Shown here in pieces: positions 16,296 to 24,746 of a DNA stretch of 64,000 nt. The number at the start of each line of letters is the position of its first letter. Within the stretch, counting starts at the first letter, position 1. The DNA is from Bacillota bacterium. Lineage in GTDB: Bacteria; Bacillota; UBA4882; UBA8346. The stretch covers positions 62,001 to 126,000 of the forward strand of contig JAEVYU010000009.1 of assembly GCA_023392595.1 (NCBI GenBank), in the 5' to 3' direction. The position numbers and the translations under genes are program-made. A model generated the notes under the pieces. The model was not told the origin of the DNA. It saw only the letters and a program-made list of their open reading frames with translations, and did no database searches.

Positions 16296-17705
16296 TCATT
16301 TCTTTTTGCCTGTCGCGTCAACCCATTCTTCGCCATTCCACCAGATGGGACGACCTAAGGTCGTATCAAAATACATCATTCCGGTAAAACAATCTGCCGG
16401 TCTCTCGGAGCTGGGACCGGACTTGCTGGTTTGGAGATATTCATATTTGGATGGATCGAGATAAATTTTCAAATTCCCGTTGTCGTAAATTAATAAGCCT
16501 TGGTCAATCGTTGCCGGTAACGTATTACCTAAGATGACTCCCTTGTCGAAAACTCCAACGCCGGAAATATTGAGCCGGTTTGAATCCGTTAATTCTTCCA
16601 CAACAGAGGATGTATGATTGTCTTTGGTGAAACTATCGAATAACTGAACGGAAATATTACCTGGCGAGGCATAACCTCTATTATTACGGAACATTAAAAG
16701 GGCCGGCCCTTCCAAATGGACAAAAGATTCGGTTGAACCCTCATTGTTTCGGATAAAGGTATTATTTTCGATGAGACCGGAAATTTGTCCATTACCGGCA
16801 GAATTGTTCATCGCCAATGCCGGCCCTGTCCCATGGGTTGTAATGGCGTTGTTGGATAATGATAATTGGTAAAATGAACTGTTTGGGCCGGCGTCAATAC
16901 ATTTGCCGGGGTTTTCAAAATAACATCCATTGATGGAGAGATTCCAGATGGCATAGGTATAAGCCTCATTGAATGCAAAGCACGCGTCGGTGTATCCTTC
17001 AAATTGGCACCCGACAAAGGAAATATTCCAACCTTGTTTAAATGTCACTGCTTTCGAGCCGGTCGAAAAAATGCAATTAATAAAACTGTTGGCGTTTAAA
17101 AAAGCGCCTCCTTTAAAGGCAACATCGTTATAGAAAAAGGAAACATTGGAAAATTTATTGGTCCAACAATATTGGCAATCGACTCCGACGGCAAAATGGC
17201 TTATTTCGGCATCGTTGATGGTTAAATACCGGGAAGTAATATAAATCCCTGTTCCTATATTTTGTGCCCCGCGGATTGCAATATTTTCGAGGGTTAAATA
17301 GTAAGATCCCGTTCCGTATTGCCCTCCGGCTCTTTCCCCGGAAACAATCGCTTTGTCGGCGCCTTTATACAGAAGAACGGAAGAACGTTTGCTGTCACCT
17401 AAAATTCGAATATTGGAAGGCACAGTAATGGTTTGCTCAAATGCATATTGCCCTTTGGGAAAAAACAGAGTCCCGCCGGACTTTAAACTATTAACAGCCT
17501 TTTGAATACTAGGAGAGTCGTTAGTAACTCCATCGCCTTTGGCGCCATATATTTTTACACTAACCGGGTTACTACCGGAGTTTGCAGTCGCCTCGGCCTT
17601 GCCCTTGGGAGTGGATTTAGCCAAGCAGGGGTTAGCCGTTGTCAATAAGAGAACCATTGAAAAAATAAAACCAATCCCTATCCATAGGTAAACCTTTGAA
17701 CGCAT
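16296..17705 (-). CDS. Secreted right-handed beta-helix protein (pectate lyase 3-like)
   Basis: This 469-residue protein has a signal peptide (residues 1-29, ending near CLAKS). It opens with the pectate-lyase-3/end-rhamnosidase signature 'VKIYGAKGDGVTNDSPSIQ' at about 50-68, followed by 'GGTLFFPKGQYAF'. Repeated beta-helix rungs fill residues 100-370. The C-terminus 'GMMYFDTTLGRPIWWNG' and 'WVDATG' is a motif common in phage tail-spike and tail-fibre proteins. It may act on extracellular or envelope polysaccharide; no catalytic residues could be fixed. It starts at an ATG beside a palindromic candidate promoter. Confidence 0.82.
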   Translation of the reverse strand: MRSKVYLWIGIGFIFSMVLLLTTANPCLAKSTPKGKAEATANSGSNPVSVKIYGAKGDGVTNDSPSIQKAVNSLKSGGTLFFPKGQYAFEQTITVPSNIRILGDSKRSSVLLYKGADKAIVSGERAGGQYGTGSYYLTLENIAIRGAQNIGTGIYITSRYLTINDAEISHFAVGVDCQYCWTNKFSNVSFFYNDVAFKGGAFLNANSFINCIFSTGSKAVTFKQGWNISFVGCQFEGYTDACFAFNEAYTYAIWNLSINGCYFENPGKCIDAGPNSSFYQLSLSNNAITTHGTGPALAMNNSAGNGQISGLIENNTFIRNNEGSTESFVHLEGPALLMFRNNRGYASPGNISVQLFDSFTKDNHTSSVVEELTDSNRLNISGVGVFDKGVILGNTLPATIDQGLLIYDNGNLKIYLDPSKYEYLQTSKSGPSSERPADCFTGMMYFDTTLGRPIWWNGEEWVDATGKKK

Positions 17706-17738
17706 AATGATAAAATGAGCCTCTTTTCACTTATTTTA

Positions 17739-17759
17739 TTATGTTACAGTATAACATAA
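17739..17759 (-). promoter_or_regulatory. Palindrome overlapping candidate promoter of the beta-helix gene
   Basis: TTATGTTA-CAGTA-TAACATAA is an 8-bp inverted repeat 34 bp before the start codon. On the minus strand it contains TATACT, a possible -10 box, so a repressor bound here could block transcription. This is inference from sequence only. Confidence 0.4.
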
Positions 17760-17923
17760 TTTCAATACCAAAAATGATGATTATTTTAATAACTGAATCC
17801 ATAATAGAATGCCGGAATGTAATATTGATCATATTCAGCCCCTTTCCCAATCTGTTTTTGTCAAATGAATGGAATAATTTCATAGAATCCCTAAATTGCC
17901 TTTCAATGTAAAAAGGAGTTCAT

Positions 17924-17986
17924 ATGATGTATAATATCTTTGAAATTGTTCGGCGGATAGCGAATCGTCCGGGGGTAGTTCAATGA
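17924..17986 (+). CDS. Candidate 20-aa leader peptide overlapping the response regulator start
   Basis: A short frame (MMYNIFEIVRRIANRPGVVQ) starts behind a strong AAAAAGGAGTT box. Its TGA stop overlaps the ATG of the regulator gene (ATGA). This gives the layout of a translationally coupled leader. The regulator has its own weaker GGGGGT box. Whether the peptide is made is unknown. Confidence 0.4.
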   Translation: MMYNIFEIVRRIANRPGVVQ

Positions 17987-18663
17987 AATTGCTATTAGTT
18001 ACGGATAAGGTTAAGTCCTTTCGGAAACTATCTCATACTCTCAAAGAACATGGTTATTTAGTGGATCATGCCGCTGATGGCCTAAAAGCCATGGAAATCA
18101 CCGCCATCCAGTCATATGATTTAATAATTTTGGAATGGCAAATGTCTAAGCTGACCGGTGGATCCATATTGAAAGAAATTCGTTCCCAGGGTTTTGACAT
18201 ACCGGTATTCATAATCGGTGAGAACGACAGTCCGCAAGACAGGGCCGATGGATTGGATTCCGGAGCCGATGATTTTTTGAGTGAACCTTTTGCGATGGAA
18301 GAATTTTTGGCCCGTTTGCGAGCTTTATCAAGGCGCGGCCGTAAAGCTTTGGTTGGAAATACGATTGTGGCGGGAGGATTGACACTCGATCCTCTTAAGT
18401 GTGAAGTCGTCATGGATGGGCAGCAAGTGATTCGGCTCAGTGTTAAAGAAGCCTTATTGTTGGAAATGTTAATGCGCAACATTGGGAAGGTTATTACCAA
18501 AGAGCTTATATTTGAAAGAGTTTGGGGATTCGAATCGGATATTCAGTTCGCCAATATCGATTTATATATCCATTATCTAAGGAAAAAGCTTAATAATTGC
18601 CGCATTAAGACGGTTAGAGGCATCGGCTATTATTTGGCGGAAGCGGAGTGTAATGAGACATAA
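17983..18663 (+). CDS. OmpR-family response regulator with a degenerate receiver domain
   Basis: The 226-residue protein has a receiver-like domain (residues 1-118) and an OmpR/PhoB winged helix (about 125-222, 'NIDLYIHYLRKKL', 'IKTVRGIGYYL'). The receiver lacks its chemistry: the phospho-acceptor Asp is Glu51 ('LIILEWQMS'), the conserved Lys is Glu101 ('LSEPF' for KPF), the switch Thr is Gly79, and only one of the two acidic-pocket residues remains (Asp8). Glutamate can mimic phospho-aspartate, so the factor may be constitutively active or respond to something else. No histidine kinase gene adjoins it; dacF follows after 88 bp. DNA binding is likely; targets are unknown. Confidence 0.9.
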   Translation: MKLLLVTDKVKSFRKLSHTLKEHGYLVDHAADGLKAMEITAIQSYDLIILEWQMSKLTGGSILKEIRSQGFDIPVFIIGENDSPQDRADGLDSGADDFLSEPFAMEEFLARLRALSRRGRKALVGNTIVAGGLTLDPLKCEVVMDGQQVIRLSVKEALLLEMLMRNIGKVITKELIFERVWGFESDIQFANIDLYIHYLRKKLNNCRIKTVRGIGYYLAEAECNET

Positions 18664-18751
18664 AAAAATGGATTTTTTTAAAAGATACTCTTCAGAAAAT
18701 TCTTAATGAATCCGATGAACAACTTGTACAATACTTAAAGGAGCAAGAGAG

Positions 18752-19687
18752 ATGAAGACTTGGTGCAAATGGTGTTTGTTTTTTTTAGTATTGGTAACGA
18801 CCGGGACGGTAATGGGGGATGAATCGCCGAAGGTTAATGCCACTGCAGCAATTTTGGTCAATGCCGAAACCGGAGAAGTTCTTTATTCAAAGCACTCTCG
18901 GGATATAATGGCTCCGGCCAGTACCACGAAAATCATGACTGCTATTATCGCCATTGAAAATGGCAATCTGGACCGGAAAATTAAAGTAAGTCGAACCGCG
19001 GCAGCAAAACCCGGTTCTTCAATGTATTTAAAACGGGGCGAAGTTCAAACCTTAAGAAATCTTTTATTTGGCCTGATGTTAGCTTCCGGCAATGATTCGG
19101 CCACAGCCATCGCCGAGGCGATGGCCGGATCAGAAAGGCAGTTCGCCCAAATGATGACCAGAAAAGCCCATAAACTCGGCATGAAAGATACCCAGTATAA
19201 AAATGCCAGCGGATTACCGGCTGCGGGACATTATACAACAGCTTATGATATGTCAATATTAGCCCGTTATTGTTTGAAAAACCAGGTGTTTGCCGAAATC
19301 GTTCAGACCAAAGTGACTGCTGTATCCAGTTCGAGATCGAGCGCGCACCGGACATTAAAAAATCATAACAAGTTGCTTTGGCAGTATCCATATACTACCG
19401 GTATTAAAACCGGGTATACCCGGCGGGCCGGGAAGTGTTTAGTGGCCTCGGCAAACCAAAATGGAGCAAGTTTAATCTCCATCGTGTTGAAATCCAATAC
19501 AATGTACGATGACAGTATTCATTTATTTGATTTTGGTTTCCAAAAGATTACTCCGGTTGTTGATACCCCCATTGATCCAACGGTCTCAGAAAATAAAGAA
19601 AGTCAGAAGGCTCCCATGGAAATGGAACAAGAAAACCAACCAGCATCTGCACCTTATTTACCGCAAACTGGTTCGGGCCGGATGTAA
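18752..19687 (+). CDS. dacF: D-alanyl-D-alanine carboxypeptidase (DacF/PBP5-like)
   Basis: This 311-residue penicillin-binding protein has a signal peptide and the three active-site motifs: 'SxxK' as STTK in 'APASTTKIMTA' (near residue 55), 'SGN' in 'LASGNDSA' (near 112) and 'KTG' in 'GIKTGYTRRAGKC' (near 219). It removes the terminal D-Ala from peptidoglycan stem peptides. It lacks most of the second beta domain of PBP5, and its tail ends 'PYLPQTGSGRM' without a membrane-anchoring helix. AAAGGAG precedes the ATG. The upstream pseudo-receiver regulator may control it. Confidence 0.92.
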   Translation: MKTWCKWCLFFLVLVTTGTVMGDESPKVNATAAILVNAETGEVLYSKHSRDIMAPASTTKIMTAIIAIENGNLDRKIKVSRTAAAKPGSSMYLKRGEVQTLRNLLFGLMLASGNDSATAIAEAMAGSERQFAQMMTRKAHKLGMKDTQYKNASGLPAAGHYTTAYDMSILARYCLKNQVFAEIVQTKVTAVSSSRSSAHRTLKNHNKLLWQYPYTTGIKTGYTRRAGKCLVASANQNGASLISIVLKSNTMYDDSIHLFDFGFQKITPVVDTPIDPTVSENKESQKAPMEMEQENQPASAPYLPQTGSGRM

Positions 19688-19754
19688 GTTGGGTTTATTA
19701 TAAGAATTCAACAATATTGTTTTATAAAAATATTTTCCGTAGTGAAACGAAAAG

Positions 19755-19780
19755 ACCTGCCTAAGACGGCGGGTTTTTTA
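19755..19780 (+). terminator. Rho-independent terminator after dacF
   Basis: ACCTGCC pairs with GGCGGGT around a 6-nt loop and is followed by six T residues. Confidence 0.85.
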
Positions 19781-19836
19781 ATATCCATCATAAAAATTTA
19801 AATGCACTGGTTAACGTGATATTAACATAATTGTTA

Positions 19837-19865
19837 TTTACTAATAATAGTTATTAATATATAAT
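19837..19865 (+). promoter_or_regulatory. Candidate promoter of the marR-RND operon with operator in the spacer
   Basis: TTTACT (-35) and TATAAT (-10) are 17 bp apart. The spacer holds the perfect palindrome TAATAA-TAG-TTATTA (19842-19856), a plausible site for the MarR protein encoded next. Autoregulation is inferred. Confidence 0.5.
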
Positions 19866-19948
19866 CAATTTTACAAGTCATCTTTATCCTGATATGCTAA
19901 ATTTAGCTTGGAGGACGATGTAAGCTCATATGGAAAGGTACTTTAAAA

Positions 19949-20392
19949 ATGAACACAGATAATTTAGAGCAGGCGATTACCAATTTATTTGCTTTATTTC
20001 CGCTGGTAAAGAAGAAGTTTATGAACCCCGAAAGCATCGGCATACAATGTGATCTTTCCCACTCGCACTTTCAAATTCTCATATTGCTTGATGAGATGGG
20101 GATGTTACCGGTTTCGGAAATTGCCCAGAAATTAGTTATTTCTCGTCCAAACATGACTCCGCTTATTGATAAACTGATTGAAGAGGGGCTTGTAAAGCGA
20201 ATTCCCAGTGAAACAGACCGCCGGGTTATTCACATCGCTCTGACGGATGAAGGCCATGGATTTTTAGAAGACAATCGGAAATTAATGTTTGATTATTTGA
20301 GAAAACGTTTTTCCTGTTTATCGGATGAAGATCTGATTCAATTGGCCCAGTCCCTGGAGAATATCAAAAAAGTTTTCCAAAAATTAAGTTAA
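19949..20392 (+). CDS. MarR-family transcriptional regulator
   Basis: This 147-residue winged-helix protein has the MarR core 'LVISRPNMTPLIDKLIEEGLVKR' split by the recognition helix, and the wing 'SETDRRVIHIALTDEG'. Dimer-forming helices flank it. It is the first gene of a cluster with a membrane-fusion protein and an RND pump. It probably represses that cluster and is released by a pump substrate. A palindrome lies within the promoter upstream. Confidence 0.9.
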   Translation: MNTDNLEQAITNLFALFPLVKKKFMNPESIGIQCDLSHSHFQILILLDEMGMLPVSEIAQKLVISRPNMTPLIDKLIEEGLVKRIPSETDRRVIHIALTDEGHGFLEDNRKLMFDYLRKRFSCLSDEDLIQLAQSLENIKKVFQKLS

Positions 20393-20424
20393 AATTTACA
20401 ATCCAATGAAATAGTTTGAGGTGA

Positions 20425-20517
20425 ATGGCGTTTATAGATCAACAACAAGAATTTTTTGGTTTGGGAATGGATGAAATAGAATTCGATGAAAAGCTCGGCG
20501 AAAGGGGAATTTTCTAG
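20425..20517 (+). CDS. Candidate 30-aa leader ORF upstream of the membrane-fusion protein
   Basis: A 30-codon frame begins MAFIDQQQEFFGLGMDE behind GAGGTGA. It ends with a TAG that overlaps the GTG start of the next gene (TAGTG). It is acidic and not a known family. The tight overlap suggests translational coupling or a regulatory leader rather than a free protein. Confidence 0.4.
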   Translation: MAFIDQQQEFFGLGMDEIEFDEKLGERGIF

Positions 20518-21392
20518 TGAAAAAGATGATAGCAGCGTTGATTGTAGTGGTTTTTATTGCGGGGATGATTTTTGTATTGTTTAATAATAAGGCTAAAATG
20601 GCATCCAAAATGCAAAAGGTGCCGATTGAAGACACGACTGTTTCGGTAATGCAGGTTAGCAAGGAAAGATTAAGTGATAGTTTTACTTTAGTAGGGACCA
20701 CCGCGGCGAATAACGATGTAACAGTGGTATCGGGAATTCAAGGCCGGGTTACCAATGTACTGGTAAAGGTAAATGATTATGTGAATCCGGGGCAAAACCT
20801 GGTCGACATTTTTGATGATTTGGGCAGGGTTACTTCTCCCATTGCCGGTATTGTTACTTCGGTACCGGTAACTGTTGGCGCAATGTTAAATCAAGGAACT
20901 GCGGTTGCAAATATTATTGATATCTCAACCCTTAAGATAAACGTGAACGTCGCCGAAGAAGATGTTTTTAAACTCAAATTAGGAGATTCGGTGTCGATTA
21001 CCACCACCATATACCCCAGTGCCAAATTTAGCGGAAAGATCATCAGTATCAGCCAAAAGGGAGATGACGCCCATACTTATCCGGTTGAAATCAAATTGCC
21101 TAACAGCAAGCAATTTCCACTCAAAGCCGGTATGTTTGCGCAAGTGACCTTTTATACTCATGCTGCCCAATACGGAATTACGATTCCCCGAAGCGCGCTG
21201 GTAGAAGATGATACTACAAATCCCCAAGTTTATATCGTAGAAAATGGAGTCGCCAGGTTGCGAAAGGTCGTCACTGGTCAGGAAGTGGGTACCAATTTAG
21301 TGGTTTTACAGGGGCTTTCGGAAGGAGAAAGCGTTGTAACATTAGGGCAAACCAACTTGATGGATGGGGCAAAGGTCAAGGTGGCCAATTAA
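20517..21392 (+). CDS. RND efflux periplasmic adaptor (membrane-fusion protein)
   Basis: This 291-residue HlyD/AcrA-family protein has an N-terminal membrane anchor (about residues 4-24) with no lipobox. The barrel-sandwich halves are 'GIQGRVTNVLVKVNDYVNPG' and 'SPIAGIVTSVPVTVGAMLNQG'. The usual coiled-coil hairpin between them is nearly absent, so the adaptor is short. The beta-barrel and membrane-proximal domains follow ('VYIVENGVARLRKVVTG'). A GTG start is used with AAAGGGGA 9 nt upstream. It would link the RND pump to an outer-membrane channel; no TolC-like gene is in the window. Confidence 0.88.
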   Translation: MKKMIAALIVVVFIAGMIFVLFNNKAKMASKMQKVPIEDTTVSVMQVSKERLSDSFTLVGTTAANNDVTVVSGIQGRVTNVLVKVNDYVNPGQNLVDIFDDLGRVTSPIAGIVTSVPVTVGAMLNQGTAVANIIDISTLKINVNVAEEDVFKLKLGDSVSITTTIYPSAKFSGKIISISQKGDDAHTYPVEIKLPNSKQFPLKAGMFAQVTFYTHAAQYGITIPRSALVEDDTTNPQVYIVENGVARLRKVVTGQEVGTNLVVLQGLSEGESVVTLGQTNLMDGAKVKVAN

Positions 21393-21394
21393 TT

Positions 21395-21533
21395 TTCTTC
21401 CGGTCTGCGCAAGGCTGCCCAAAAGTAAGTTTTGGGAAGAAGAAATTCAATATATTGAAATGGGTCTATTTTATAAAGCGATATATTGTATTTCTTCCGG
21501 GTTTCAAATTTCTTTTTAGGCGGCCTTGAAGAA
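21395..21533. repeat. Long imperfect hairpin between adaptor and RND pump genes
   Basis: Nested arms are 21395-21400 with 21528-21533, 21410-21424 (CAAGGCTGCCCAAAA) with 21514-21528, and about 21436-21457 with 21479-21498 (AAATTCAATATATTG opposite CGATATATTGTATTT). A smaller hairpin CCCAAAA/TTTTGGG lies inside the left arm. It fills most of the 186-base gap and could set the ratio of adaptor to pump mRNA. Confidence 0.7.
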
Positions 21534-21578
21534 TCTGGGATGAAATGTATTTTCAGATTAGGATAAGGAGTAACGAAT

Positions 21579-24500
21579 ATGACAATAACCGAGCTTTCGA
21601 TTAAACGCCCGATATTTATTATCGTCGTGTTCATGGTATTAGCTCTGATGGGCATTTTTGGCTATGCGCAACTAAAATATGAATTGGTTCCGAATATCGA
21701 AATTCCCAATATCTTCATCATCACCCAATATAGTGGCGCAGCAGCCAATGAAGTTGAATCTACGGTTACCCGGAAGATTGAAGACGGCGTGGCAACTTTG
21801 GATGGAATTGATTCCCTTCAATCGACCTCTTCGGAGGGAGTTTCATTTGTCAATATAGCGTATAAGCAAGGCGTCAATGTGGGTTTAGCATTACAGGATG
21901 CTCAACGGAAAGTGAATCAAGTGGTTTCCGATTTGCCGGATGGCGTCGCGGCTCCGATATTGATGAAATTCTCTATGAGTGACATGCCAATCCTGCGCTT
22001 GGGCACAACCAGCAATATATCGGACAAAAAATTGTATAAACTGGTTGATAAACAAATTAGTCCGGCTTTAAGCCAGGTCCCCGGTGTAGGTCAAGTTTAT
22101 ATCACCGGAGGCGTCGAGCAGGAAATCAAGATCTATGTCAATTCTGACAAGATGAAGGCCTATGGCCTATCAATTACCGGAATTAAGCAAGGCATAGCTA
22201 CAGCTAATTTGGATGTTCCCACCGGGACAGTTAAAGACCGCGACCGCCAATTTACAATCCGGTTAGCTGGAAATGTTGATAGTCTGAAAGATTTACGAGA
22301 ACTTATCATTGGCCGTTCCCAGCAAGGAGGAGCTATCCGGCTAAAGGATGTGGCTGTTGTAGCGGATGGTGTTAAGGATGCTTCCACGATTACCCGTGTA
22401 AACGGAAAAGACTCCCTGGGAATCATGATTACCAAGCAGACCGATGCCAATGCGGTGGAAGTCGCCAAATTGGTCCGGGAGAAACTAAAAGATCTATCTC
22501 ATGAACATGCCGGTATTAATTTACAATTTACTGTTGCCGAAGATTCGACCGAGTACACAACCGACTCGGCGAATGCAGTAAAAGAAGACTTGTTAATCGC
22601 TGTATTATTGGTGGCGGGGATTATGTTAGTCTTCTTGCATAGCATCCGTAATGCATTGATCGTCATGGTCGCCATTCCGGCTTCGCTGGTTTCAACCATG
22701 ATCGGAATGTGGGCTTTTGGTTTTTCCCTGAACATGCTGAGTTTACTGGCCTTATCGCTGGCGATAGGAATATTGGTTGATGACTCCATTGTTGTTCTGG
22801 AGAATATTCACCGCCATTTGGAGCTGGGGGAAGAACACCATACGGCTGCCTTAAACGGGCGGAATGAAATTGGTTTTACGGCTATCAGTATAACCTTGGT
22901 TGACGTGGCGGTTTATTTACCGCTATCCATGGTTTCAGGGATGATCGGCGGCATGATCCGTCAGTTCTCGTTGGTGATTGTCTTTGCAACATTAATGAGT
23001 CTTTTCGTGTCTTTTACCCTGACTCCAATGCTTGCATCCAGGTTCTCAAAGTTGCAAGACCTCACCCAAAATAATCTGATGGGGCGTTTTGGAAGATGGT
23101 TTGAAAAGTTTTTCGAAAGTTTCACCAACGATTATCTTTATATATTAAAATGGAGTTTGGGGCACCGTTTTTCAGTATTGTTAATCGCAGTCTTGCTTTT
23201 CGTGACAAGTCTTTCTTTATTGCCGCTTGGTTTTATCGGTTCTGAATTTATGGCAACCGGTAATGATCAAGGCCAATATACCGTAACCATGGAATTGCCT
23301 CAGGGAACAAAACTGGAGCAGACTAACCAGGTGACCCGGGAAGTCGAAGAATTCTTAATGAAGATGCCTGAAACCGAAAAAATAATCGCCACAGCCGGAA
23401 GTGCTTCCGCAGGTTTCTCCATGTCGAGTTCTCCTAATAATGCAGTCATTTCCGTAACAGCTATTCCGGTTAATAAGCGGATTAAAACGGTTGATGACAT
23501 GATGATGGAAGCAAAGGCAATGATGGCCGGGATTCCAGGAGTTAAGGGGCATGTGAATATAGCGAGTTCGTTTGGAGGCGGTCAGGCTCCGATCCAGCTA
23601 AAGGTAACCGGGGATAGTTGGAATAAAGTATCGCGCGGCGCCGAAATTGTGCGAAGAGTCATGCAATCCATACCCGGGACGGCGGATGTCCAGTTATCGT
23701 CCAACGCGGGAAATCCCGAACGGCAAATCCAGATTGATCGGGAGAAGATGGCATCTTTCGGCTTAACCATGGCCGAGGTCGGAAATGCTTTAAGTGTAGA
23801 TTTGGCGGGAGATACCAGTTATTCTTTTCGCGATAAGGATCGAAATGAATATGACACGCGAATCATTTTGGATGAATCCAGCCGCAGTAGAACATCGGAC
23901 ATTGGGGATATCAAGCTCACCAATAGCCAAGGGAAATCCATCGCTTTAAAGCAATTCGCCAGTTTCAAACACACATTAGGCCCGACTAAGATTGAACGGT
24001 ACAACCGGAATTATTCCATTACAGTAAGTTCGCAAGCTATCGGCCGCCCTAGCGGTTCAATTTCTCAGGACATCAACAAAGCAATCGCCAAAGAAAAATT
24101 GCCGGACGGTGTCAAGCTAGTATATAGCGGTAGTATCAAAAGCATGATGGAGTCATTTGCAAGTTTAGGGATGGCATTACTTGCGGCTATTATATTTGTG
24201 TATTTGATCATGGCGGCCCTTTATAATTCGTTTATTTACCCGTTTATCGTTCTGTTTTCGGTGCCTCTGGCTATTATCGGTTCGCTGTGGGCATTAGCCT
24301 TAACGATGAATTCCATGAATGTTTTCTCAATCTTGGGTATCATCATGGAAATCGGTTTGGTAAGTAAGAACGCCATATTGCTGGTAGACTTTGCGAATAA
24401 GGCCCGGGAAGATGGCGCGGGAGTTCGTGAAGCCTTACTGGAAGCAGGAAAAGAACGGCTACGCCCGATTTTGATGACGACCTTGACGATGATATTGGGT

Positions 24501-24683
24501 ATGTTGCCGATAGCAATGGCTAATTCTGCCGGCTCGAGCATTAAGAACGGACTGGGATGGGCCTTGATAGGCGGACTTACTATCTCAATGCTAATGACTC
24601 TTATTGTAGTACCGGTCGTGTATACAATCGTCGATCGAGTCCAAAAGCATTTTCTTAAAAGGAATGAAGTTACCTATTCGTGA
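21579..24683 (+). CDS. RND-family efflux pump, HAE1/AcrB type
   Basis: This 1034-residue inner-membrane proton antiporter has an N-terminal helix ('IKRPIFIIVVFMVLALMG'), two large periplasmic loops and two blocks of membrane helices. Proton-relay aspartates are seen in 'GILVDDSIVVLEN' (near residue 398), and a lysine is in 'GLVSKNAILLVDF' (near 929). Length and layout match AcrB-type pumps that export drugs or lipophilic compounds. It follows the adaptor gene, separated by a long hairpin, and is probably repressed by the MarR protein at the head of the cluster. Substrates are unknown. Confidence 0.95.
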   Translation: MTITELSIKRPIFIIVVFMVLALMGIFGYAQLKYELVPNIEIPNIFIITQYSGAAANEVESTVTRKIEDGVATLDGIDSLQSTSSEGVSFVNIAYKQGVNVGLALQDAQRKVNQVVSDLPDGVAAPILMKFSMSDMPILRLGTTSNISDKKLYKLVDKQISPALSQVPGVGQVYITGGVEQEIKIYVNSDKMKAYGLSITGIKQGIATANLDVPTGTVKDRDRQFTIRLAGNVDSLKDLRELIIGRSQQGGAIRLKDVAVVADGVKDASTITRVNGKDSLGIMITKQTDANAVEVAKLVREKLKDLSHEHAGINLQFTVAEDSTEYTTDSANAVKEDLLIAVLLVAGIMLVFLHSIRNALIVMVAIPASLVSTMIGMWAFGFSLNMLSLLALSLAIGILVDDSIVVLENIHRHLELGEEHHTAALNGRNEIGFTAISITLVDVAVYLPLSMVSGMIGGMIRQFSLVIVFATLMSLFVSFTLTPMLASRFSKLQDLTQNNLMGRFGRWFEKFFESFTNDYLYILKWSLGHRFSVLLIAVLLFVTSLSLLPLGFIGSEFMATGNDQGQYTVTMELPQGTKLEQTNQVTREVEEFLMKMPETEKIIATAGSASAGFSMSSSPNNAVISVTAIPVNKRIKTVDDMMMEAKAMMAGIPGVKGHVNIASSFGGGQAPIQLKVTGDSWNKVSRGAEIVRRVMQSIPGTADVQLSSNAGNPERQIQIDREKMASFGLTMAEVGNALSVDLAGDTSYSFRDKDRNEYDTRIILDESSRSRTSDIGDIKLTNSQGKSIALKQFASFKHTLGPTKIERYNRNYSITVSSQAIGRPSGSISQDINKAIAKEKLPDGVKLVYSGSIKSMMESFASLGMALLAAIIFVYLIMAALYNSFIYPFIVLFSVPLAIIGSLWALALTMNSMNVFSILGIIMEIGLVSKNAILLVDFANKAREDGAGVREALLEAGKERLRPILMTTLTMILGMLPIAMANSAGSSIKNGLGWALIGGLTISMLMTLIVVPVVYTIVDRVQKHFLKRNEVTYS

Positions 24684-24746
24684 AGCGTAAGTTTCAATAA
24701 GTAACCACGATTGTATTCATTTAAAAGTCAATATGTCTATGGAGCA

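Noticed and set aside
21389..21655. Minus-strand ORF across the adaptor-pump gap
   Set aside because: It is antisense to the hairpin and the pump start, with no family resemblance.
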